Below are positions 38,604-49,433 of a stretch of 64,000 nt of DNA, piece after piece. The stretch is from positions 1 to 64,000 of the forward strand of contig VZRS01000230.1 in assembly GCA_013398055.1 (NCBI GenBank). The letters are read 5' to 3'. The position numbers and the translations under genes were made by a program. The notes below the pieces were generated by a model. It was not told the origin of the DNA. It saw only the letters and a program-made list of their open reading frames with translations, and searched no databases. This DNA is from Ifrita kowaldi (lineage: Eukaryota; Chordata; Aves; Passeriformes; Cinclosomatidae). Within the stretch, counting starts at the first letter, position 1. Every line of letters begins with the position of its first letter.

Positions 38604-41600
38604 TCATACTACTCCCCACACTTCCTCAAAGGCAGTAGTAATTTTAGCACACGTCAGGGCAGCAGAGAGGGGATAGTTGCTGATGGAGACCATCTTTTCT
38701 GTATAGTCAACATTGACCTGGGAGAAGAGGGGGAGAAAAAATAGAAAAAAAAAAAATAACCAAGTTGCACCAAGTTTTCACTGAGCCCCATCTCCATTAG
38801 TACAGGAAAGACAAAGAGCCACTGGAGCAGGTCCAGCAGAGGCTAGAAAGATGATTAGGACACAACCATCTCTCTTGTGAGGAGAGACTGGAGGGCCTGT
38901 TTCATCTAGGGAAGAGAAAACTGAGAGGGGATCTCATTAATGCACGTAAACATCTCCAGGGTGGGTGCCACGAGGATGGTGCCAGACCCTTTCCAGTGGT
39001 GCCTGGGCACATGATGAGGAGCAGTGGCCATAAACTGAAACACAAGAAGTTCCACCTTAACATCAGGAAGAACTGCTTTACACTGAGGGTGGCTGAGCAC
39101 TGGAACATGCTGTCCAGGGAGGTCATGGAGTCTCCCTCTCTGGAGACAATCAAAGCTCACCTGGACATGTTCCTGTGTCACCTGCTCCAAGTGACCCTGC
39201 CTTGGCAGGGGTTTGGGCTGGATGATCTCCAGAGATCCCTTCTAACCCTTACAACTGCAGAGGCACAGCATTTCTCCAGCAGAGAAACTGCTAGCCTTCA
39301 CTAATGCCCTCCCCTGGGAGGGAGAACAGTCCCAAGCGTAGCAGTTTTGGGCCTTCTTTTGACAAGCCTACAGGGAGAAACAGGGGGGCTGGGTGGAGGG
39401 CAAACCAAGCCAAAAAAAGGGCAGATAAAACCTCCATACTCAGAACAAGACTGAAACCCTTTTACAACTCCAGATAAGGGATGCACACACACTTACCGAG
39501 CCGTGGGCAAAAGCTCCCACCACAATGACAACTGGCTCCGCTGCAGGAACCAGCTCACGCAGGTCTGACACCTGTGACGCTGCAAAAGAGGTGCCAATCT
39601 TCATACAGCCCACGGGCAGATGGTCGCTGACTGGATTTTTAATCACCTACAGCAAGCAGAAAGTTAAAAGGGGTGTAGAGGTAACAGACCCTGACACATA
39701 GCTAGACCCATTGTTTGCTAAAAACAACAACCAACCAAAAAATTCATCAGCTGGTTGCAGGCTGCATCAGGAGCTCATGACTGGTGCATCTGGAGCAGTC
39801 TGTCCTCATTGATCACGGTATTTACAGAATACAGAGGTAGTGTCATTCCACAACCAACATTACATTCACAATTCAACATCACAGACTGCACTCACCCAAA
39901 AATCAAATCCCCTTGAGGTACATATCCTGTTTCCCTGTCCCCTTGCACTACCCACCAAGTACACCCAGGTCCTTGAGCAAAACCAATCCCACATGGGTTG
40001 GGCTTTGCTTGAGGCTCAGTGATGGCAGACATGCCCAGGATACAGGTGATGGAGTGGTAGAGGAGTCTTGGCTGTGGGGAGCAGTAGAACGAGTGGTGGA
40101 GCTCCCCATGACCAGCAGTGCAATTTCTGAATAATCCAAAATGGAAAAAGTCCACAAGACCTTCTCCGAGTGACAGCAGGCAGTGTGGAATAGCCAGGAG
40201 AAGCTGAGGCACAGCACTGCTCCCAGGAACAGCATCCCAAACACCACCTTCTCCTGCAAAGGAGCCATGAAATACATGTTGGGCTGCAGCATGGTCAGGA
40301 TCCCCAGGCAGAGGGACAGAACAAACCCCAGCAGGTGTGTCCAGACCTTTGTCAGTCTTGGTGTGTGTCTGGAATATGCTCTTGAAGCAGGCACAGAAGA
40401 AGGGCATGAGGGACCTACAGTCCCCTTTAGGGACCTTTGTCTCATCTTGGCTGGCAAGCAGGCTGCTGTTGGGATTTAAAACCACTCTCCTTCTTCGGGG
40501 AATCCGGATTTTCCAGAAGACAGTTACAAAACACACTTAAGTCCTGATCAGTTCGTGATGATTAGTTCTTCTTCACATCTGGGACTCTTGCTGCTGTCTG
40601 AGGAGCGGCGCAGCAAGGTCCTGCTCCAGCCCAGCAGCTCCTTGTTCTGGCACGTTCCTTGAGCCAGGTTCATGAGAGCCCTGTGTGGAAAAGGCTGGAA
40701 AGGCTGCTCCTTGTCTCTCTCCCTGCCTGCTGACCCGTGTCCTCGGGCGGATGCGCTGGCTGGGGCCAGGCGTTCTCTGCCAAGATGACATCACCATCAC
40801 CTTCCTCAGGCTGCTGATGTTCTGGCATTTCCAGCAACAGGGGTAGTTCTTCATCCGAGGAATCCAGTGTTGTGAGAAACCCTTTGTCCCTGTGGTTTAG
40901 CCAGTCTTTCCCTCTGTGACTGCAGAAGCTGTTCACGTTAATCCCACCTTCACTTCCACCTCTGTCGGCCATTTTAAAAGCTGTACCCAAAAAGCGTCAA
41001 TGCCCAGGCACGGTAGTCAGGCCCACGTGAGCAAACAGATCCCTCAGCTCCAAAGACAGCACTATTTGGGGTTTCTTTTGTGGAGCAGCAGCTCCTACAG
41101 CACATGCTAGCCACGTGGGATGTGGGAGAGCCCCCCTGAAACCAGGACCCCCAGCGATGATGTGATGGGGTAGAACAGCAACCACACCCACAACCAGGAC
41201 CCCCAGCCAAAAAAACACCTCCCCCCCGCAAAAAAATCCCTCCTACATCGCTGTTAGAACCTTACAACATGAGCTGTGAACAGTTACAGAATATTTACCT
41301 TCAGCAGTTTCTGAGGCCCATCGGCTGCTCTAACGCTGAGCTTATGCAGCAGCTGAACTGGCAAAGAGAAAACAAGAAAAAAAAAAACACTTAAGCTGTG
41401 TGTTAATTTGCTGGAGGAATCCCATGTTTGGCCTGAGCTGAGGTACACAAAAACCCCACCTTTAGAGCCCCCATCACAGTCTGAAACAAGTTATTTTGCT
41501 GACAGCACAACCTCCTGCAGGCACTCCCCACTGAGCTAAAGAACACACAGCTGGGGCATGCATCCCAGCACATCACAGAAAGGGGCTTCCACTTCTCTGC

Positions 41601-42389
41601 ACTTTTCTCACTTTCACATTTTAAGGTCGGTGCCAATTTTTGACTTTTCCCGAAGCTCCTCCAACCCTGACCACCTTCCTGCGTTATTCTATAGCTGGTG
41701 TGAAGTTTGGATCACTTACCCATAAGACCACAGAACCGATCAAAAGTTCTTGGGATTCTGGTTTGGGGATTGACTTCAATTAGAACATTTTTCTTGGTAT
41801 GAATATAAACCTGCAGGAGACCAGCCCGATTCAGGGGGCTGTCCATGAGCATCAGGAGACTCTGAAATTGAAAAGCACACGGTAGTGGAAAATAGAGAGG
41901 CACAAGAGAGAGAATTCTAGGGAAAATTGCGGGTCAGCCCCCACGAATGCAGAAGGGACCGATGTTGAGGCTGAAAGCTCATCCAACAACGGGAGTTCTA
42001 CTGTAATGCTGAGAAATCAAGCCCAGACCCAAACAGCGAATAAACCTACGAGCCACGAATACAGCGGGGGAGGCCAGACTCGGCCCCGGGCTCCAGGGGC
42101 AGAAGCGGCTCCCCAGACCCGAGGGACGATCGCCCCGAGCGGCGCAGGCCGCCACAGGCGCCAGAACCCAGCGGGTACCTGGTGGGTGATGTCAGGCCGA
42201 ACCTCCCCGGGGTCCCGGCCGTTCCGCAGCAGCAGTGCCTTGTGCTTGTCGCAGTTGAGCAGCTCGAATGTCTTCCCCACCTACGGCCAAAGGACGGACA
42301 AGTGAGCGGGGAGCGAAGGCAGCCGCGGCACGCTCGGACCCGCCCCGACCTTCCCCCCACCACCCGCACCTTCACGGTCTCCAGACTCG
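38604..42389 (-). CDS. EMG1: EMG1 (NEP1) N1-specific pseudouridine methyltransferase, 5' end missing
   Basis: EMG1 methylates a hypermodified pseudouridine in 18S rRNA and acts in the nucleolar small-subunit processome. Minus-strand exons: 42370-42389 (partial exon 1, SLETVK), 42179-42280, 41720-41861, 41299-41357, 39497-39646 and 38604-38717. All junctions have GT/AG signals and continuous frame, giving about 194 residues of a protein of about 244 in human. Recognisable SPOUT-type segments are NCDKHK, NGRDPGE, RPDITHQ, LMDSPLNRAGLLQVYI, TRIPRTFDRFCGLM and VGAFAHGS; the C-terminus is EVWGVV. The first about 50 residues and the start codon fall in the sequence replaced by the single N at 42390. 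The gene is head-to-head with PHB2 and tail-to-tail with LPCAT3. Its last intron carries a CR1 copy and an ADIPOR1-like pseudogene. Confidence 0.95.
38800..39265 (+). mobile_element. CR1 LINE 3' fragment in EMG1 intron 5
   Basis: Forward CR1 signature: 'ggcacatgatgaggagcagt' (GTG-like splice of the ORF2 end), 'aacatcaggaagaactgctt', 'ctgagcactggaacatgctg' and 'ggctggatgatctccagaga'. It lies in the intron between EMG1 exons 39497-39646 and 38604-38717, in the opposite orientation to the gene. Confidence 0.9.
40010..40412 (-). pseudogene. Adiponectin receptor 1-like processed pseudogene fragment
   Basis: On the minus strand the translation matches the adiponectin-receptor membrane core in order: ACFKSIFQTHTKT, then (after a frame change at about 40350) WTHLLGFVLSLCLGILTML, PNMYFMAPLQEKVVFGM, LFLGAVLCLSFSWLFHT, CCHSEKV and LDYSEIALLVMGS, then (after a second frame change at about 40100) HHSFYCSPQPRLLYHS and CILGMSAI. 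This covers roughly residues 130-260 of the parent's 375 with no introns. The run TMLQPNMYF fits ADIPOR1 better than ADIPOR2. Two frame disruptions and missing ends show that it is non-functional. It lies inside EMG1 intron 4 (41298-39647), on the same strand as EMG1. A retrocopy is the simplest origin; loss of introns was judged only from contiguity. Confidence 0.85.
40670..40972 (-). other. Unassigned open frame with a good start context
   Basis: A 101-codon minus-strand frame begins AAAATGGCC (M-A-D-R-G-G-S-E), has an acidic middle (DSSDEELP, PEEGDGD) and ends near FHTGLS. It matches no family I recognise. It lies upstream (on the minus strand) of the ADIPOR1-like fragment in the same EMG1 intron. 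It may be a second retrocopy piece, an exon of something else, or chance. I do not assign it a function. Confidence 0.25.
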
Positions 42390-42390
42390 N
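42390..42390. other. Single N hiding the EMG1/PHB2 bidirectional promoter
   Basis: The base left of the N belongs to EMG1 exon 1 (minus strand, encoding A/S-L-E-T-V-K), and the base to the right belongs to PHB2 exon 1 (plus strand, encoding G-A-G-A-L-A-Y-G). Both gene starts, both 5' UTRs and the promoter between them are absent, so the N stands for a lost segment of at least several hundred bases, not for one ambiguous base. Confidence 0.9.
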
Positions 42391-45300
42391 GGGCGCCGGC
42401 GCCCTGGCCTACGGCGTGCGAGAGTCCGTCTTCATTGGTGAGTGGAGTTCCCCCCAACCCCTTGGAGCCTTCGCGCCCGCCGCCCGTGCTGACCGAGCCC
42501 CCGCTCTTTCCCCGCAGTGGAGGGCGGCCAGCGCGCCATCTTCTTCAACCGCATCGGCGGCGTGCAGCAGGACACCATCCTGGCCGAGGGGCTGCACTTC
42601 AGGTAGGGTCCGACCCCCTGGGCCTCGGCCCGGCTCCCCCGGCCCGGCGGGGCCCGCGCCCCTAACGCGCCTCCGCCCCCCGCAGGATCCCCTGGTTCCA
42701 GTATCCCATCATCTACGACATCCGAGCGCGGCCGCGGAAAATCTCCTCCCCCACCGGTTCCAAAGGTGAGAGAGAGAGGGGCCACGAGGTAGGAGGCACG
42801 GGACAGGAATTCGGCTGTAGTGCTGGCGCTTCTCGTACACTTATGGGATGTTACGGGGTTGGAATAGACCTTAAAGATCGTTTAGTCCCAATTTCCTGCC
42901 ACGGATAGTGACATCTATCGCTGGAGCAGGTTACTCAAAGACCGGGGTGCCCATCCCACCTGGTCTTGAACACCTCCAGGGCTGGGGCATGCGCAGCTTC
43001 TCTGGGCAACCTGCTCCAGTGCCTCATCACCCTCACAGTAAACGATTTCTTCCTAATTCCCAACCAAGACGTCCCCTATCCCAGTTTGTTTCCCCGTTAT
43101 TCCTTGTCCCACGGCTGCAGTTCCTGCTGCAGAGTCCCTGTCGGGGCTGCCAGCAGCCCCTGAGCGCTGGCTGTGCCCGCAGACCTGCAGATGGTGAACA
43201 TCTCCCTGCGCGTGCTGACGCGGCCCAACGCGGCCGAGCTGCCCAGCATGTACCAGCGCCTGGGGCTGGACTATGAGGAGCGCGTCCTGCCCTCCATCGT
43301 CAACGAGGTGCTCAAGAGCGTCGTGGCCAAGTTCAACGCCTCGCAGCTCATCACACAGAGGGCCCAGGTGAGCCCTGCCAGGCCGGGCTTGGCTCGCAGA
43401 TCTGTGGGTGTGGGCGGTGTTGTGATAGATGAAGGAAGGAGAGCTGTGCTCGGCTGGTGGGTGGTGCATCTACGTGGAAAGCGTGTCCCACGTACAGTTT
43501 GGTTCCAGTATAGGTACAAGTACTGTGTTGTCAGCTTCTGAGGAGGAAGCTGGGCCCATTGGTACTCAAGAGTGCAGAACTGCACCAAAATGTAACGCTG
43601 GGGGAGGGAGAGCTGATTTACATCACGGCCCACAGGTGACATTGGAACTGGCTTTAAAAATATGGATCTCAAAACAGCTGTCAGAGCAAATGAAACAGTT
43701 TTGAAAAATCTGCAGAACAATGGGAATGAGCAGTTACCAAAGCACTAACCTGTCAGTGATGGATGCTACAGAAGGGTAGCAAATAGTTCTGTTTACAATC
43801 ACAGAATGGGTCAGGTTGGAAGGGACCACAGCGGGTCCTCTGGTTCAGCCTCCCTGCTTAAGCAGGGTCATCCCAGAGCATATGGCACAGGATTGCATCC
43901 AGATGGTTCTGGCGTGTCTCCAGTGAGGGAGACCCCACAGCCTCTCTGGGCAGCCTGTTTCAATGCTCTGTCACCTGCACAGTGAAGAAGTTCTTTCCTA
44001 TATTCAGGATGAACTTCCAGTGTTCTAGTTTCTGCCTATTGCTCCTTGTCCTATTGTTTGGCATCACTGAGAAGAGCCTGGCTCAGTTGTCTTGGCACCC
44101 TCCCTGCAGGCACTGATTAGAAAAAGCTTAGAGTGTCATCTTAGGGGAGTGTTGCAAAATAGTAGAAATATTTAGCTTAAAAATGCCTGTTTCTGAAAGT
44201 TTGTGTTGTAGTAATTTGATTGCCAGGGATTCTGAGAGTTCTCATCACCTACGGCAGCTGGCACAGAGAGGAGGTGCTGGTCTTGGTTTAAAAGGTTTTA
44301 GAGGAGGTCCTGCAGGACTAGGATGGTGCTGAAGAGGAAAAGTTGTTAGATGAAATACAAAGCATCTCTTAACTAGTTTCTGATCCATGCCAAAAGAAGC
44401 AAAGAGTAGAACTGTGTATCCAGGTGTTGTTATGAGAAACGATCTGTATCCCTCTGGTTAGGGGCTTCAGGGTTTTGTACTCATCGCCATGGAGTGCACT
44501 GGAGGGATTTGTTAGTCTTCATGTAGAAAGAGAATGCGTGGGGAGGATGGGACAGCAAAGAACATCCGTGAGGGTTTCGGCTCCATTGGAAGCAAAGGCT
44601 GTTAAGAATCTGTGATCTCAAATAAGAGTCATTCTTTGATCTCTGAAACTTTTGAACAAACTGAGTTGCATTTGCTTTCTTGGCATGCATGTATCCATCC
44701 AGTGCTTGTTATTATAAAGTGATGTATATTGGAGGGATTGATAATCAGGAGAAAATTAAGTGACTTTATGCAGTTGTGCTCTCGTAGTTCACACAGGAAA
44801 GGTTTCTGTCATTATTTAAAGTTCTGCTCAGAAACAGCTGCAGTAAAAGTAAAAGCAAATGCTCGACTGGCCAAGCATGTGATACTGTAGCAATAGTTTC
44901 TGTTCAAGTCAATATTTGGTGCAGGACTTGTCAGCCTGCCTGGAAAAGGTGCTGGCAAGTAAATGTAGAATAAATCAAAGTATCTAACAGCAACACCCAC
45001 CCAAAGCGGCCAAAAAAGGTGGAGTAGCTACACCAGACAAGTGGCTACTGTAATTAAGAGATGTTGTATGGATTAAAAAAAATTATGTGGTCATTTCTTT
45101 TTCTGTGTTGGAATACAGATATGAAAGCACAGCCTGATAACAGTGGCAAATCCAAGGTGGAGAAGGAAATGCTTATTGCCAGAGCTGTGGGAACTGTGGA
45201 ACTAGATGTGGTGGGATGTGAAAGCAAAAGACGCTTTCAAGGTTTTTTACTTTCACAGTGTTAGTTGCACAGCACAGTTAAGTAGTAACTACAAATGAGC

Positions 45301-48300
45301 TGTAATGGAGTTCTGAAAATGCTGTGTGTGGCTGTGGATGTGTTACTCTGAGGTGGTGTTGATGTCCACGGTGTGGAGCTTGGGTTAGGGAAGGTCTCTC
45401 CCGACACTGTGAAGAGCAGTTGTGCTTCACTTTTGGAGTGTGCAGGAAGTGAGGAACACCCCGTGCTTGGTGCTACTCTTGTTGCCGTGTTTGTGTTCCA
45501 GGTGTCTCTGCTCATTAGGCGAGAACTGACAGAGAGAGCCAAGGACTTCAGCCTCATCCTGGATGATGTGGCTATCACAGAGCTTAGTTTCAGTCGTGAA
45601 TACACAGCAGCTGTGGAGGCTAAGCAAGTGGGTGAGTTCCACTGGTGCCTGAAAAGGGTGGATTGCATTTGCTTTTTCACTGAATTATTAAACAAGGAAG
45701 TGGAATTTGGGCTAGTGTGTCACTGCTGTGTCACTGTATCAGCACAGGTACAGGGTTACAAATCTCAGCCTCCTTAGGAACAGAGCTGAACAGGTTTATT
45801 TTATAAGTGTTACCAGAAAGCCAATGGGATAGACCATCAGAGGGACTGAGTTCCCAAGACTGAGATTCCTCTTCTGACTGGGACTCTGTCACTCACTGTG
45901 GGGGTTACGTGTGGAGGGTCTGGGTGCTGTGGGTTTTACTAGAGAAAAGGTAAAGTGCTCTCAGATAAGTTTTGTACTCGGATGTGGTCCCAGAGTGCTA
46001 CTGGTTCTTTGGGAAGCAGAGCCTCTGGGCCTCAGCTCTCAGGTTCTGATGGAAGGCACAATGTGGTTCCAATGCCCATGTCCCTTCTCCCTGCAGCCCA
46101 GCAGGAGGCACAGCGCGCCCAGTTCCTGGTGGAGAAGGCCAAGCAGGAGCAGAAGCAGAAGATAGTTCAGGCCGAGGGGGAAGCGACAGCTGCCAAGATG
46201 ATATCCTGCTTCGGGAGATTTTGTGGGATGTGGCTTGTGAGCTTGACAGTCCTGAGAGTGTCACATTGGGCTCACACTTAGGAGACTGTGATCGGATGAT
46301 AGCTTCAAGTAGGTCAAGTAGCTTCAAAGTGTTCTTTATTCCCCCCCCCTTCTCCAGTTGGCTGCAGTGGGGTTCGTCTGAGGTTACAGGTCAGAGCAGA
46401 GAAGGCTGTGGGCCTGCGCTCCTTGTTGTAAAGTTTAACTTTTACTGGCTGTGTGCGACCATAATCCATAATGTTCTTCATTTGGGCAGGTGAAAACATG
46501 CCTTCCCAGAGGCCCGTGTTACTGGGATAGAGATTGCTTTTCACCCACTAAGATGTTCTTTAATATGGCTTAGGAAGAATTCCTTGAGGGTAAGCGGCTT
46601 CTGTTTGCAGGATTTTCCTTAACTTCTGTTCCCTTGTACCTCGGGGAAGCTCTCAGCAGGAATCCAGGCTACATCAAGCTACGTAAGATCCGAGCTGCTC
46701 AAAACATCTCGAAAACGGTGAGCACTGGGGCACAGAATTCCCTTTGTCCTTGTGCAGTCCTTGTGCTGTCCCCCCAACCCAGTGGCCACATGATGAATTT
46801 AAGGCGAATGTGATCTGCCCTATCCTGATCTTTGTTCCTGCCCAGCCCTTCTCTGCTCAAGTAGAGCTTAAGACTTAGCAAGGATCTGCAATTAGATGTG
46901 AGGCTCAGAGTTCATGCCCTTCATATGACAAGGCCAGATCCACATCAGATTCCATCACCCACCCTCAGCTGCAGCCACCAAAAGCTTCTGGTTACCTGCA
47001 GCTGAGAGAGGGGGACAGCTAAATGTGGGATCAAAGGTCTTTGTGACAGAGAGACAGAATGAGCACTTCTTTTAGAAAGTCTGATGGCTCTGGGATGGGA
47101 GGTCAGGAAGTTACGGAGTTGTTTTGGGGAATTGCGTTGATTTAACTGAGATCTTAAGGAAACGAGTGCTGTATTTGGAGGGGGAGATAGGTTCCTAGTG
47201 CTGTTCCTCCGTGTGCATTTTCAGTCCTTGATGCCATGTCTGTAATGGATTTCCTTTTCAGATTGCTGCCTCACAAAACCGTGTGTATCTCACAGCAGAT
47301 AACTTGGTACTGAACCTGCAGGATGAGGGCTTCACCAGGTAAGGGGCTGGGTGCCTGGGTTTGTCTGCACCCTACCTGGGAAGCTGCTCCCCTTTCTGGA
47401 GCTCTCTCAGGACCTTTTTCTGAGAGGAGCCTGATGCCAGAGGATACAGCCAAGTAGGGAGCAGCCTCTCTTACTGTGGAAATGGGGATTTTTGTTCAAT
47501 CTAATCAATTTACTGTTGTTTTTTTTCTTCCCCACCCTGAACCCCTTTCTGCATCTGCTGACACAGAGGAAGGTATACTGTATACCACTGTATACTTTGA
47601 TGCGAAAATTAGTACTGAAACCAAGGTGTTGCTGTTTCCTGGTGCCTGGGATGTTTCTGGCCTGGGCCTTTGTGGGCCCAGGAAGTTTATTCCAATCTCT
47701 ACCTCAGTTCCCATTTGTGATGTGAAACTTGAAGCTCTCCTTGCAGGGACCACACAGACACGTACATGGAGTATGCAGTAGTTGGAGCTCCATGTGTGCC
47801 TCATAAGGAGCCTTGCATCTTCAACGTTCTCTGATCTATCACATATACAGGGCATCCTGTGGTTATGGCAAACAGGGCTGTGAGGAGGCAGGCTCATGGG
47901 AATTTGTGTTGGCTTGGGCTGATGATCTCTAGGGAAGATGCTTTTGTTCTCCAAAAGCTTTCCAGTTCATGCGAGGAAACCTCAGTTCCTGCTTTCGGAG
48001 CTGTCAGGAATTTGGTGGCTTTGCCTAATCTGTCCAGTGTTTACTGAAAAAGGCAGTGCCAACTGAGCTAACAGGATGCAGGTAAAAGCTTCAATTTCTC
48101 AGAACTGAGAAGGGAAACCAGAGTTGGTTTCTTTTCTGTGGAATCTTTGATTATAACATCCTCACCTCTGACCAGATTCTGTCATATTTGTTCCAGAAGA
48201 TTTAAGAGGCTTTGGAAAAAAAACATGCCTAATAGGAATGACTAACAGGAAGTCCAGATCCTTTGGGTGTGACACCCCATACCTCAGAATCCATACTGGG

Positions 48301-48392
48301 GGGCTGGTACAGCTGTGCTTGTGCTTTCTGGACTGATGACTCCCTTCTGTCTCCCTTTCAGTGACAGTCTCCTACTCAAAGGGAAGAAGTGA
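42391..48392 (+). CDS. PHB2: Prohibitin-2, N-terminus missing
   Basis: PHB2 forms ring complexes with PHB1 in the mitochondrial inner membrane and also acts in mitophagy and nuclear signalling. Exons: 42391-42437 (partial), 42518-42602, 42686-42765, 43183-43367, 45502-45631, 46097-46200, 46640-46717, 47262-47338 and 48362-48392. This gives 271 residues; human has 299, so about 27-28 N-terminal residues are lost at the N at 42390. The SPFH/PHB domain is intact: [90 protein letters not shown]; then the coiled-coil ([17 protein letters not shown]). One intron (46201-46639) is of the minor AT-AC class. The C-terminus [11 protein letters not shown] is one residue shorter than in human. The gene is head-to-head with EMG1. 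Confidence 0.96.
42848..43075 (-). mobile_element. CR1 LINE 3' fragment in PHB2 intron 3
   Basis: The plus strand shows 'gggttggaatagaccttaaa', 'tggtcttgaacacctccagg', 'gctggggcatgcgcagcttc' and 'tctctgggcaacctgctcca', the CR1 3' end in reverse. It lies in the intron 42766-43182. Confidence 0.9.
43797..44115 (-). mobile_element. CR1 LINE 3' fragment in PHB2 intron 4
   Basis: The plus strand begins 'aatcacagaatgggtcaggt', continues 'tggaagggaccacagcgggt', 'ctctctgggcagcctgtttc' and 'cctattgctccttgtcctat', a well-preserved reverse-oriented CR1 tail in the long intron 43368-45501. Confidence 0.9.
46201..46639 (+). other. PHB2: Minor-class (U12) AT-AC intron of PHB2
   Basis: The exon ends GCC AAG ATG and the intron starts ATATCCTGCTT, matching the U12 5' splice consensus ATATCCTT at 7 of 8 bases. 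It ends CCTTGTAC, with the exact U12 branch site TCCTTAAC at 46616-46623, 16-18 bases before the end. The next exon starts CTC GGG GAA GCT (L-G-E-A), which restores the PHB2 frame exactly. No GT/AG alternative at either end gives the conserved KMLGEAL sequence. The intron would be excised by the minor spliceosome. Confidence 0.93.
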
Positions 48393-48935
48393 AAGAAGCT
48401 GAAGATTCCTAGAACCAGCGTCGCTGACCAGCAGAAGAGAAGAGTGAGGATCTTTGAACTCCCTCCACTAGTATTGTTTGTCCTCACTGTGAAGTTTTTA
48501 ATCCAGTAGCCAGATTTGTGCCCCATGCCCCTGCTCCATCTGTGGTGATTCAGTTGCAGGAATGGGCTCTGCCTCTAGGCAGCTGCAATTCCCTTCTCAT
48601 CCCACCAGTTAAATTTGGAGAGGGGGCAAAGGGGCTTACTGGTATTAACCCATGTGGACATAGTAATTTACCTCTAATCTTCATTAATATTTAGATTTCT
48701 GTAGGATATCAAATTCTTTTTTGGCCAAGTGGGGGAGTTCTGCCATCAGCACCAGGCTTTTTTTTTTGTAGTAAATTTTGTTTCTCTTTCACTCTTGATC
48801 CCAAGAGAACCTGGGACTGAATTCAGGACAATGCCATTCATTGGGTGCCTGTCACTGCTGGAATATCTTACTTGAGTCACTGTCTGCTCAGTGACGCTTT
48901 CAAATATTTGTAAAAATAAAAAAAACAAACCAACC
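48393..48935 (+). other. PHB2: PHB2 3' UTR with AATAAA at 48915-48920
   Basis: Non-coding sequence after the TGA at 48390-48392. A canonical AATAAA at 48915-48920 is the probable poly(A) signal, giving a 3' UTR of about 0.55 kb. Confidence 0.7.
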
Positions 48936-49433
48936 AAATTTATATTGTGTCTTGCTTAGTGCATGGGGAAAAAAAGAGGTTGTTTTATGTGGTGGGAGGT
49001 GGAATGGAGATTTTATTTGGTTGAAAATAGAATGAGGATGATGAAGGGAAAGGAACAAAAGAAAGAAATACACTCGTGGTCACTGGCAGATCATCACAGT
49101 GTGGGGAGAGGAGGAGGAGGTTTGGATGCTAATATGGCCGTGTGGGTGACCAGGGCTGGTTCCTTAGCTGCCTGCAAGGGCTACAGATGAGGGTAGGTTT
49201 ACCTGTTTTTCCAGGTCACAGAAGCATCTCTACACTGTGTCCTGACCTCCATTGTTACACCTTGGGCTTTTTTCCCCTCTGCTTTCCTGGCTGAAAAGAG
49301 GAGTAGAGATCTTCCTCCACTGATTAAACTCTCCTTTGCTTGGGTTTCAACAGCAAGATCTTGTGTGCTTTAGGGGTAGCTTCTTCCCTGTTTCTCTGGG
49401 CTGCCCTATACTAAGATTTAGCACTTGGAGGTA
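48936..49433. other. Intergenic DNA after PHB2
   Basis: No gene, RNA or repeat recognised in this stretch of about 500 bases between the PHB2 poly(A) signal and the start of the long CR1 copy. Confidence 0.5.

Noticed and set aside
41130..41225. Two copies of ACCAGGACCCCCAGC as a possible regulatory duplication
   Set aside because: Only two short copies in a C-rich stretch of an EMG1 intron; too little to separate from chance.
42182..42769. A single 195-codon open frame that runs through the N at 42390 on the plus strand
   Set aside because: It joins antisense EMG1 sequence to PHB2 exon 1 and continues through PHB2 introns; it is an artefact of the collapsed gap.
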